From Candidatus Bathyarchaeota archaeon (GTDB taxonomy: Archaea > Thermoproteota > Bathyarchaeia > 40CM-2-53-6 > RBG-13-38-9): DNA of 5,435 nucleotides. The translations under genes were made by a program, and so were the position numbers. The notes under the pieces were generated by a model. It ran no database searches and was not told where the DNA came from. It saw nothing but the letters and a program-made list of their open reading frames with translations. Shown here in pieces: positions 1 to 5,435 of the stretch. Every line of letters starts with the position of its first letter. The first letter of the stretch is position 1. The DNA is taken from positions 1-5,435 of the forward strand of contig JAGLGJ010000081.1 in the NCBI GenBank assembly GCA_023144075.1. Direction: 5' to 3'.

Positions 1-109
1 CGCCGAGTCCATCATCGCTCTTCAATAAGTTACCGATTCCAATAATTACAAGACGGAACTCTTGACCGAGCCAATCCATCAACATTTGTCTTACATTTTT
101 TGAAGGCAT
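1..109 (-). CDS. [NiFe]-hydrogenase maturation protease, N-terminal part (partial)
   Basis: From the ATG at 109 the minus strand is open to the window edge for 36 codons. After a short charged N-terminal segment comes RLVIIGIGNLLKSDDGLG (residues 19-36). This is the family signature of the HybD/HycI/HyaD endopeptidases (peptidase family M52): a beta strand, GxGN, then DDG or DEG. D33 aligns with the nickel-sensing acid of this loop (Glu16 in HybD, Asp16 in HycI). These enzymes remove a C-terminal peptide from the [NiFe] large subunit once nickel is inserted, in the cytoplasm. An in-frame TGA lies four codons upstream of the codon before the start, so ATG109 is the earliest start. ATGs at residues 9 and 11 are alternatives, and no strong ribosome site marks any of them. 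The family's length is usually about 150-170 residues, so roughly three quarters is outside the window. The gene is separated from the pump operon by 104 nt. Confidence 0.85.
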   Translation of the reverse strand, partial: MPSKNVRQMLMDWLGQEFRLVIIGIGNLLKSDDGLG

Positions 110-114
110 AGAGT

Positions 115-130
115 CGCCATCTCAATGGCG
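115..130 (-). promoter_or_regulatory. Perfect 6-bp, 4-nt-loop hairpin just upstream of the protease start
   Basis: CGCCAT-TGAG-ATGGCG forms an uninterrupted six-pair stem (four G-C pairs) with a tetraloop. It ends 5 nt before the protease ATG, where a ribosome binding site would normally lie. No T-run follows, so it does not look like an intrinsic terminator. A leader element that limits or tunes protease translation, or a protein binding site, is possible; chance is not excluded. Confidence 0.4.
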
Positions 131-135
131 TGTAA

Positions 136-152
136 CTAATCTGACCAATTAG
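136..152 (-). repeat. Inverted repeat CTAAT-n7-ATTAG near the predicted transcript start
   Basis: CTAAT (152-148) and ATTAG (140-136) are exact reverse complements separated by 7 nt. They lie where transcription from the TATA-like element would begin, a typical place for an operator. Arms of 5 bp in AT-rich DNA can arise by chance, so this is weak. Confidence 0.2.
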
Positions 153-165
153 AGGTCCCAATTAT

Positions 166-175
166 TATTATATTT
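166..175 (-). promoter_or_regulatory. TATA-like promoter element for the maturation protease
   Basis: In the 104-nt gap, AAATATAATA on the minus strand is the most AT-rich block. It sits 56-66 nt before the protease ATG. If it is an archaeal TATA box, initiation would fall near 140-145, giving a leader of about 30-35 nt. It also contains TATAAT, which could be a bacterial -10, but I see no good -35 at 17 nt. It may give the protease its own transcription in addition to read-through from the operon. Confidence 0.35.
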
Positions 176-213
176 GCACTAGAATGTAATTAACTCAATT
201 CAAATTCCTAGAT

Positions 214-1719
214 TTATCCTACAACTGCTCTAACATAATTATCCAAATTAAGTGCTGCTTCAGCTGCTTGATTTGCAAAATCAGCGAATGGACCTGGATA
301 GATTCCTATCACTATACAAAGTATGGCTAAGATAATCATTGAAAAGAGCATGGGTGCAGGCGCTTCTTTTGCTTTCATAGCAATGACAGTCGGTTCTCTT
401 AACATAATGATTTGAATTATTCGAAGATAATATCCAACTGAAAATAATATGTTCAGGACCATTATTGCCGATAGACCATACCATATTCCGTTTGTTACAC
501 CTTGTTGTATTCCAGCCAATATTATCATGAATTCGCTTTGGAAGGCGTTTAATGGCGGTATTCCTGCCAATGCGAGAGATCCGATAATAAATGTGAAGCC
601 GGTTATTTTCATCTTCTTCCCAATTCCAGCAAGATCATCCAAGTTTCTGCTTTCAACAGCAAATAGAAATGCGCCTGCGCAGAGGAAGAGGAGAGCTTTT
701 CCAATGGCGTGATTCATAATATGAAATATCCCGCCGGTGAGCCCGTATACTGAAGCGATTGAAAGCCCAAATATTATGTATCCTATGTGGCCGATGCTGC
801 TAAAGGCTAAAAGTCTCTTAATGTCGTTCTGTAGTAGAGCCATAACATTGCCGACGGTCATTGTGATTATCGCAAATATTGCGAGTAACAATTGCCATTG
901 GTATTCTGCTGGTGCGAAAATCAATATCATTATACGAATCAGACCATAGACGCCTGTCTTGATGACAACGCCCGATAACATGGCGCTTATCGAGCTGGGT
1001 GCGGCTGGGTGAGCATCTGGTAGCCAAGTATGGAAGGGCACAATAGCTGCTTTGACTCCTAATCCAAGAACGATCATGGCTAATGCAAGAATTGACCAGG
1101 GTGTTGGCGTATTGGATATTGTACTACTTAGGTAAGCGAAATTCAATGTACCAGCCATACCATAGAGTATGGACATTGCGAAGAGGACTGTTGCGCTACC
1201 TGCTGAGCTGATAATCAGATATTTGAATCCTGCTTCAATTGACTCCCATTTTTCTTTTCTAAAGGCAACCAGCACGTATGAGGCTATACACATTACTTCC
1301 CAGAATAGGAAGAATGTGAAGAAATCTCCTGCAAAGACAACGCCAATCATACCAGCTACCATTAATAACAATAATGTGTAGTACTCTGCATGACCGGTAT
1401 CACGTTCCATATATTTTGTTGAATAAATCGCGGTCAACAAACCTATCAGGAGAAATATGGCAGCCATGAATATGCTCAGCATATCTATCTGAAGAATTGC
1501 GATACCTCTGATCTGTTGTCCGGCCCAGTAATGAATTATGATTCCTTCAGCAGCCACCTCATTGTATAGAAGATAGAGTGCGACGGCCGATACTAGGAAT
1601 CCAACTACAGCCCAAATATCTACAATTTTTCTGGCGCGGATTTTAACTCCAAGTAAGTAGACGATTGGCGCTAGTATAGCGAATAAAATCAGCAAATCTA
1701 TTGGTAATGATAAGATCAT
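214..1719 (-). CDS. Antiporter-like proton-pumping subunit in the NuoN position, MrpD/MbhH-like motifs
   Basis: A 501-residue protein with about 14 membrane helices, the third pump of the operon. Catalytic-type residues are all present: E141 in FWEVMCIASYVLV, K223 in GVKAAIVPFHTWLPDAHPAAP, K254 in VIKTGVYGLIRI, K301 in NDIKRLLAFSSIGHIGYI, H333 and H337, and E396 in NAFQSEFMI. By position it is NuoN/FpoN, but the sequence departs from textbook NuoN. That protein has a FHxWxPDVYxGAP-type motif and a lysine (Lys395 in E. coli) at the distal site. This one has PDAHPAAPSSISAMLSG and a glutamate, as in the NuoM/MrpD/MbhH/HyfB branch. No gene symbol is given for that reason. The ATG is preceded by GGTGGGGG (1734-1727), 7 nt upstream, inside the end of nuoM. 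The 3' end is followed by a 104-nt gap. The role, pumping ions and docking next to the K subunit, is inferred from position. Confidence 0.9.
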   Translation of the reverse strand: MILSLPIDLLILFAILAPIVYLLGVKIRARKIVDIWAVVGFLVSAVALYLLYNEVAAEGIIIHYWAGQQIRGIAILQIDMLSIFMAAIFLLIGLLTAIYSTKYMERDTGHAEYYTLLLLMVAGMIGVVFAGDFFTFFLFWEVMCIASYVLVAFRKEKWESIEAGFKYLIISSAGSATVLFAMSILYGMAGTLNFAYLSSTISNTPTPWSILALAMIVLGLGVKAAIVPFHTWLPDAHPAAPSSISAMLSGVVIKTGVYGLIRIMILIFAPAEYQWQLLLAIFAIITMTVGNVMALLQNDIKRLLAFSSIGHIGYIIFGLSIASVYGLTGGIFHIMNHAIGKALLFLCAGAFLFAVESRNLDDLAGIGKKMKITGFTFIIGSLALAGIPPLNAFQSEFMIILAGIQQGVTNGIWYGLSAIMVLNILFSVGYYLRIIQIIMLREPTVIAMKAKEAPAPMLFSMIILAILCIVIGIYPGPFADFANQAAEAALNLDNYVRAVVG

Positions 1720-1721
1720 TT

Positions 1722-3218
1722 TTATGCCCCCACCAATATTTTCATTACAGCTTCTGCAGCCGGATACACTATTTCAAGCGGTACAAATGCAAATATTCCA
1801 TATGCAACTGTGAAAAACGTCAGTATAGCTATTGGAATAAGCATACTTATTGGAGCTTCTTTTGTATTCGACAGATTTGATGGACATTCACCGAAGAATA
1901 CCCGTTTGACCATTCGTAAGTAATATGCTGCTGTTATTATTGCTCCACCTACTGCGAGGAAGGCTAATATCGTGTAACCCGCTGCAAAGCCTCCTGCAAA
2001 GATCATCCATTCGCTGGCGAATCCTGCAAAGGGCGGAGTGCCAGCAATTGATAATCCACCACAGAGGGTAGCAACTGCTGTTACAGGCATTTTACTGGCT
2101 AATCCTCCGAGTTTGTTCATATCCCTGACTCCAGTTGCATAGATGACTGCTCCAGCACACATGAAGAGAAGGCCTTTCGCAATTCCATGATTAATAATAT
2201 TAAATAAACCACCGCCAATACCTATTACGTTTAGACACATTATTCCAAACAGTATGTAACCTACTTGACTTACACTGCTGTATGCAAGCATTCGTTTTAG
2301 GTCAGTTTGTACGAAAGCCATTATTCCACCCCAGAAGACTGTGATTATAGCTAGAATGGCTAAACCATAAGCAAGGGTCATGATCTGTGATGGGAACAGT
2401 GTTAATGTAATTCTTACGATTGCGTATGCACCAGTTTTGATCATGACTCCACTCAGCAATACACTGATTGGAGTAGGTGCTTCGGCGTGAGCATCAGGAA
2501 GCCAAGTATGAACCGGAAAGATTGCAAGTTTTACTGCGAATCCAATAAACATGAGTATCATTATTCCCTTAAGAATTCCAGGTGCTACACCAGTTAAGAG
2601 GTCAGGTAACTCTAATAGATTGAAGGTTCCGGTTACTGCAAAAATTGTTAGAATTCCAAAGATTAGGGCTGCTGCACCTGCGTGTGTAAATAGGAAATAT
2701 TTCATACCTACTATTCTTGGTTTTCCGGATCCCCAGTATGCTATCAGGAAGTAAGATGGTATTAACATCATTTCCCAGAAGACATAGAATAGTATCAGGT
2801 TTGCAGACAAGACTACTCCGATCATTCCTGATACGAAGAGAAGCATTGAGGCAAAGTATATCTCATGATTATGTTCTTTGCTCATGTATGATATCGAATA
2901 GATCGCTGTTAGTGTTGATATTCCTGCTATCAATACAGATATTGCAAAGCTCAGATGATCTTGTAGGAATATTGCTTCGATCTTAAAGAGACCTATCCAT
3001 ACACCATAGTTTTCTATAACCTGACCTTGACTCAGAACTGTATTCCAAGAACCTAGTAGAAGTAATGTGGAGATAGCTAATGCTATCGTTGCCAGTATTC
3101 CATTACCGACTCTACCGATTTTCTTTCCAGCTATGAAGCATATTGGCGCAATTATAGCAGGGATTATTATTGCCAGAATCAAATCCATACCTGTAAATCC
3201 ACTCATCCAAATCACCAT
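1722..3218 (-). CDS. nuoM: NuoM/FpoM-like proton-pumping subunit
   Basis: A 498-residue polytopic protein (about 14 helices), close to the E. coli NuoM length (509), belonging to the antiporter-like pump family. Diagnostic NuoM motifs are E149 in FWEMMLIPSYFLI, K230 in FAVKLAIFPVHTWLPDAHAEAP, K261 in MIKTGAYAIVRI, K309 in DLKRMLAYSSVSQVGYI, H344, and E403 in GFASEWMIF. The last matches the distal glutamate that NuoM uses (Glu407 in E. coli) where NuoL and NuoN use lysine. HAEAPTPISVLLSG is the classic M signature, so assignment to M rather than L or N is firm. The first ATG overlaps the nuoL stop as ATGGTGA. A start at residue 5 is also possible and perhaps better supported by the ribosome site; residues 1-10 are not part of the usual NuoM N-terminus. 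The stop TAA is 2 nt before the next gene. Confidence 0.94.
   Translation of the reverse strand: MVIWMSGFTGMDLILAIIIPAIIAPICFIAGKKIGRVGNGILATIALAISTLLLLGSWNTVLSQGQVIENYGVWIGLFKIEAIFLQDHLSFAISVLIAGISTLTAIYSISYMSKEHNHEIYFASMLLFVSGMIGVVLSANLILFYVFWEMMLIPSYFLIAYWGSGKPRIVGMKYFLFTHAGAAALIFGILTIFAVTGTFNLLELPDLLTGVAPGILKGIMILMFIGFAVKLAIFPVHTWLPDAHAEAPTPISVLLSGVMIKTGAYAIVRITLTLFPSQIMTLAYGLAILAIITVFWGGIMAFVQTDLKRMLAYSSVSQVGYILFGIMCLNVIGIGGGLFNIINHGIAKGLLFMCAGAVIYATGVRDMNKLGGLASKMPVTAVATLCGGLSIAGTPPFAGFASEWMIFAGGFAAGYTILAFLAVGGAIITAAYYLRMVKRVFFGECPSNLSNTKEAPISMLIPIAILTFFTVAYGIFAFVPLEIVYPAAEAVMKILVGA
3211..3216 (-). promoter_or_regulatory. Possible ribosome binding site inside the 5' end of nuoM
   Basis: GGTGAT matches the 3' part of the GGAGGTGAT consensus. 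It lies within the first codons of the longest M frame, in the overlap with the L stop, and 4 nt before a second in-frame ATG at 3206 (residue 5). The ATG at 3218 has no comparable motif upstream. This hints that translation may begin at residue 5 rather than residue 1. Confidence 0.35.
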
Positions 3219-5074
3219 CCGATTAGTATTAACGCTAGTATTAGGAACCCGGCGAGTCCGACTAAGACCGCGGACATATTTGCATTAAGGTTACCAGTGT
3301 GAGAAGGTCTGAAACTTTGACTCATCCATTGAGCTGTTCCAGATATCGCATAGTTAAAGCGATCTATTATTGCATCTTCAATCCAGTTGAAAAGCCAATT
3401 ACACAATCGTAGAAATCCGTTTACAAATATCGCATAGTACAGTTTATCAAAATAGTAGCCTTCAGACAACAATGCGTGTATAGGTTTCAATGGTCCTGTT
3501 CGTAATTTCTCTGCTGAAATGACTTTTTTGAAATAGATTAGATATGAAATGATGAAACCAAGTATGAGTGCTGTAAGAGATATCATCACAGGTATCGGTT
3601 TAATACCCGACATATGACTTAGTCCTAAATATTCCAGGAAAGGTTCTTCAAAGAATCCTGATATTACAGCTGCAACTGCTAGAATAATCAGAGGTATTGT
3701 CATAAGATAAGGTGACTCGTGTAAATGATGAGTATCCTTGATTCTTGAGTTGTCTCCCAGAAATACTAGGTAGAGCCATCTAAAACCATAAGCTGCAGTA
3801 CATAGACTTGCTGCAAAGATCATTATCAATGGCAAATATAGTTGAGCATCGAATATTGCTGCAACTATTAGATCTTTGCTCCAAAATCCATTAAACGGTG
3901 GAACACCTGTTAGAGCAAGTATGCCAACTAAACTTGTTACAAATGTGATGGGCATATATTTTCTTAGGCCCCCCATCTCTCGCATGTCAGTAGTACCAAC
4001 TGCATGCATTACTGATCCAGCAGCAAGAAAGAGCAATCCCTTAAATAATGCATGACTCATGACGTGAAATTGGCTTGCAAACCAACCGAATTGGGTTCCA
4101 ATTCCAAGTGCGGTTATCATGAATCCAAGTTGGCTGATTGTAGAATATGCTAAGACACGTTTGATATCAACAGATACCAAAGCCATTGTTGCTCCCATTA
4201 GAGCAGTTATCGCACCAATGTATAGGACTGTTGTAAGCCATTCCGGTACTCCACCAAACAGTATGAAAGTTCTAGCGGTAAGATATACTCCAGCTTTAAC
4301 CATGGTCGCGGCATGTATGAGAGCACTGACTGTCGATGGGCCTTCCATTGCATCTGGAAGCCATATATGGAGAGGAAATTGAGCCGATTTTCCTATCGCT
4401 CCACCGAAGATGAGTAATGAGGTGGCCATCAGTACTGCGAAAATAATCTTGCCCGACTCTATTGCTGCAGCTGATTCAAGGAAACTGAATGAGCCTACAT
4501 GCAGGTACAGAATAAGTATTCCTGCCAACAACATTATGTCTCCTACTTTGGTTACTAAGAATGCTTTTATTCCAGCTCTGGACGCGCTCTTTTTCTTGTA
4601 CCAGAATCCTATCAGTGCATAAGAACATAAACCAACTATTTCCCAGAAGATGAACAATTGGAGAAAGTTATTTGCCATTACCAGTCCGTTCATTCCACCG
4701 ATGAAGAAGAGTATGAAAAAGTAATATCGTGTTAGACCTTCTTCATGAGACATATAACCTATAGAATATAGGACAATGAGTGCCCCAACGCATGAAGCCA
4801 CATTAACCATGAAGACGCTTAGTGGATCTACAGTCACTCCAGCTTCAAGACCTAGCTGAGGGATCCAAGTAACAGTCAAGTCTTTGGCCTGACCATGGAG
4901 GCTCAATACTTGAGGAATCATTGACACGGCATAAGCTGCACCAATAAATGATACAATTACAGCAAACCAGTTTCTGAGTCCGGAGCTGATCTTGCCAACT
5001 ATTGGAATTAACAGTGCACTAACTAATGGTATTACCCAAACTAGCCATGGAGCATATTCATCAAATGGAATCAA
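3212..5074 (-). CDS. nuoL: NuoL/FpoL-like proton-pumping subunit
   Basis: A 620-residue polytopic protein, the usual NuoL length (E. coli 613), with about 16 membrane helices. NuoL is the most distal of the three antiporter-like pumps. Visible key residues: E145 in FWEIVGLCSY, D179, K229 in GKSAQFPLHIWLPDAMEGP, H254 in ALIHAATMVK, K305 in VDIKRVLAYST, H337 and H341, and K400 in FWSKDLI. These correspond to the channel glutamate, the central lysines and the distal Lys399 of E. coli NuoL. Residues about 525-590 form the amphipathic C-terminal stretch (YYFDKLYYAIF, then WIEDAIIDRF) expected of the lateral helix that braces the membrane arm. A final helix follows at about 598-619. The start is TTG: an in-frame TAG sits immediately upstream, the next methionine (52) lies beyond the first membrane helix, and a good ribosome site precedes it. 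The 3' end overlaps the M gene by 7 nt. Confidence 0.95.
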   Translation of the reverse strand: MIPFDEYAPWLVWVIPLVSALLIPIVGKISSGLRNWFAVIVSFIGAAYAVSMIPQVLSLHGQAKDLTVTWIPQLGLEAGVTVDPLSVFMVNVASCVGALIVLYSIGYMSHEEGLTRYYFFILFFIGGMNGLVMANNFLQLFIFWEIVGLCSYALIGFWYKKKSASRAGIKAFLVTKVGDIMLLAGILILYLHVGSFSFLESAAAIESGKIIFAVLMATSLLIFGGAIGKSAQFPLHIWLPDAMEGPSTVSALIHAATMVKAGVYLTARTFILFGGVPEWLTTVLYIGAITALMGATMALVSVDIKRVLAYSTISQLGFMITALGIGTQFGWFASQFHVMSHALFKGLLFLAAGSVMHAVGTTDMREMGGLRKYMPITFVTSLVGILALTGVPPFNGFWSKDLIVAAIFDAQLYLPLIMIFAASLCTAAYGFRWLYLVFLGDNSRIKDTHHLHESPYLMTIPLIILAVAAVISGFFEEPFLEYLGLSHMSGIKPIPVMISLTALILGFIISYLIYFKKVISAEKLRTGPLKPIHALLSEGYYFDKLYYAIFVNGFLRLCNWLFNWIEDAIIDRFNYAISGTAQWMSQSFRPSHTGNLNANMSAVLVGLAGFLILALILIGW

Positions 5075-5079
5075 CTATT

Positions 5080-5400
5080 CTACCACCTTAACCTCTTTAG
5101 TTCTCTAACATCAAGTGTCTTGTAATGACGGTATGCATGAACAGCAATTGTTAAGGCAACAGCTACCACACATGCGCCTACTACAATCGACATTATAACA
5201 AACGTATGACCCAGAGGGTCAGCTCCTCCAGGATTTCCATAAGCAGATAAAGCGATGAAATTTAGATTTGCAGCACTTGTAAGAATTTCAATACCAATTA
5301 TCAGTTTTATCATATTACGTTTTACTGCTAGGCAGTACATCCCCAACATGTAGAGAATCAATGCAGTCACGATATAGTAGCCTAAAGGTATCAAATTCAT
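5080..5400 (-). CDS. nuoK: NuoK/FpoK-like membrane subunit (MrpC-related)
   Basis: A 106-residue protein with three predicted membrane helices (about 5-25, 30-52 and 65-90) and a basic C-terminal tail, the usual NuoK size and topology. NuoK links the antiporter-like pumps to the quinone-site end of complex I. The first half is typical: G36-I-E38-I-L followed by N45 places E38 at the conserved membrane glutamate (Glu36 in E. coli NuoK). In the second half DPLGHTFVIMSIVVG resembles the MrpC-type pattern, and the position expected for the second NuoK glutamate (Glu72 in E. coli) appears to be V78. The start ATG overlaps the upstream stop by 4 nt. It has a good ribosome site, AAGGAG at 5411-5406, 5 nt upstream. 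The stop TAG lies 5 nt before the nuoL-like gene. Family assignment is solid; whether K, FpoK or an Mbh-type relative is the best name is less certain. Confidence 0.87.
   Translation of the reverse strand: MNLIPLGYYIVTALILYMLGMYCLAVKRNMIKLIIGIEILTSAANLNFIALSAYGNPGGADPLGHTFVIMSIVVGACVVAVALTIAVHAYRHYKTLDVRELKRLRW
5084..5088 (-). promoter_or_regulatory. Ribosome binding site that supports the TTG start of nuoL
   Basis: AGGTG, read on the minus strand, is a five-base match to the GGAGGTGA Shine-Dalgarno consensus. It lies inside the last codons of the nuoK-like gene and ends 9 nt before the TTG at 5074. Because the L frame has a TAG stop directly before that TTG, this site effectively fixes the start. 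Confidence 0.6.
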
Positions 5401-5435
5401 TCCTTCTCCTTACCAGACCTCAACATAGCGATACA
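5397..5435 (-). CDS. 3' end of upstream subunit gene, probably NuoJ-like or MrpB-like (partial)
   Basis: Reading the minus strand from the window edge gives an open frame of 12 codons, CIAMLRSGKEKE, ending in a TGA that shares an ATGA with the start codon of the next gene. A hydrophobic stub followed by a short charged tail is what one expects at the C-terminus of a small membrane subunit. In complex I and Fpo operons the gene before nuoK is nuoJ; in Mrp/Mbh-type operons the MrpC-like gene is preceded by an MrpB-like gene. Both fit, and 12 residues cannot separate them. The identity is inferred from gene order; the frame and the overlap are seen directly. Confidence 0.6.
   Translation of the reverse strand, partial: CIAMLRSGKEKE

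Noticed and set aside
179..211. Imperfect stem after the last pump gene (CTAGGAAT with ATTCTAG), a possible transcription terminator
   Set aside because: The stem has a bulged G, an 18-nt AT-rich loop and no T-run after it. Too weak to call.
449..949. Plus-strand open frames of 70-87 codons opposite the N-position gene
   Set aside because: They lie antisense to a gene with clear family motifs, show no recognisable domain, and similar frames occur opposite all three pump genes. They look like codon-bias shadows.
2551..3288. Plus-strand frames opposite nuoM and the nuoL/nuoM junction
   Set aside because: Same reasoning: no family motif or consistent ribosome site, and full overlap with well-supported minus-strand genes.
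4119..4622. Plus-strand frames opposite nuoL
   Set aside because: Their residues are explained by the conserved nuoL core on the other strand; there is no independent sign of coding.
214..5074. Three tandem related genes read as a recent repeat or duplication
   Set aside because: L, M and N are ancient paralogues present in most complex I-type operons. Their motifs differ as expected, and I see no near-identical DNA between them.
1..5435. Possible Mrp sodium/proton antiporter operon instead of a complex I-type arm
   Set aside because: There is a full-length NuoL with lateral-helix region but no MrpA-type extension, a clear NuoM, and no MrpE/F/G genes between the pumps. The order K-L-M-N is that of complex I/Fpo.

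Overview
The window is one dense, single-strand (minus) operon for the membrane arm of a complex I-like, Fpo-like or group 4 hydrogenase-like ion-pumping oxidoreductase. It is followed by the first 36 codons of a [NiFe]-hydrogenase maturation protease. Nothing convincing is coded on the plus strand; its open frames are shadows of the minus-strand genes.

Layout in transcription order (right to left): the last 12 codons of an upstream gene in the NuoJ position (5435-5397); a NuoK-like 106-residue subunit (5400-5080); a full-length NuoL-like 620-residue pump with the C-terminal lateral-helix region (5074-3212, TTG start); a NuoM-like 498-residue pump (3218-1722); and a third pump of 501 residues in the NuoN position, whose motifs look more like the MrpD/MbhH/HyfB/NuoM branch than like textbook NuoN (1719-214). 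These junctions are a 4-nt ATGA overlap, a 5-nt gap, a 7-nt overlap and a 2-nt gap, so translation is tightly coupled. A 104-nt gap then holds an AT-rich TATA-like element and a perfect 6-bp hairpin. After it the protease begins at 109 and runs off the window at base 1.

How the genes would work together: K, L, M and N build the proton (or sodium) translocating membrane domain. L, M and N each carry the glutamate and lysines expected of a working antiporter-like channel. The electron-transfer arm (NuoB/C/D/I-like subunits) should lie upstream, outside the window. No NuoE/F/G-type NADH module is visible here. The protease normally trims the C-terminus of a [NiFe] large subunit after nickel insertion. 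Its position just downstream raises the possibility that the catalytic subunit of this complex is a true [NiFe] hydrogenase rather than a quinone or methanophenazine reductase; this is inference.

Organism: most likely an archaeon, but this is not proven. The hints are moderately AT-rich DNA, common AGA/AGG and ATA codons, GGTG-type ribosome binding sites, a TATA-like box at a plausible distance from the protease start, and Mbh/Fpo-flavoured subunits. I cannot name a lineage. I see no mobile element, CRISPR array, RNA gene or defence gene. The biological interest lies in the hybrid character of the complex, not in an unknown system.
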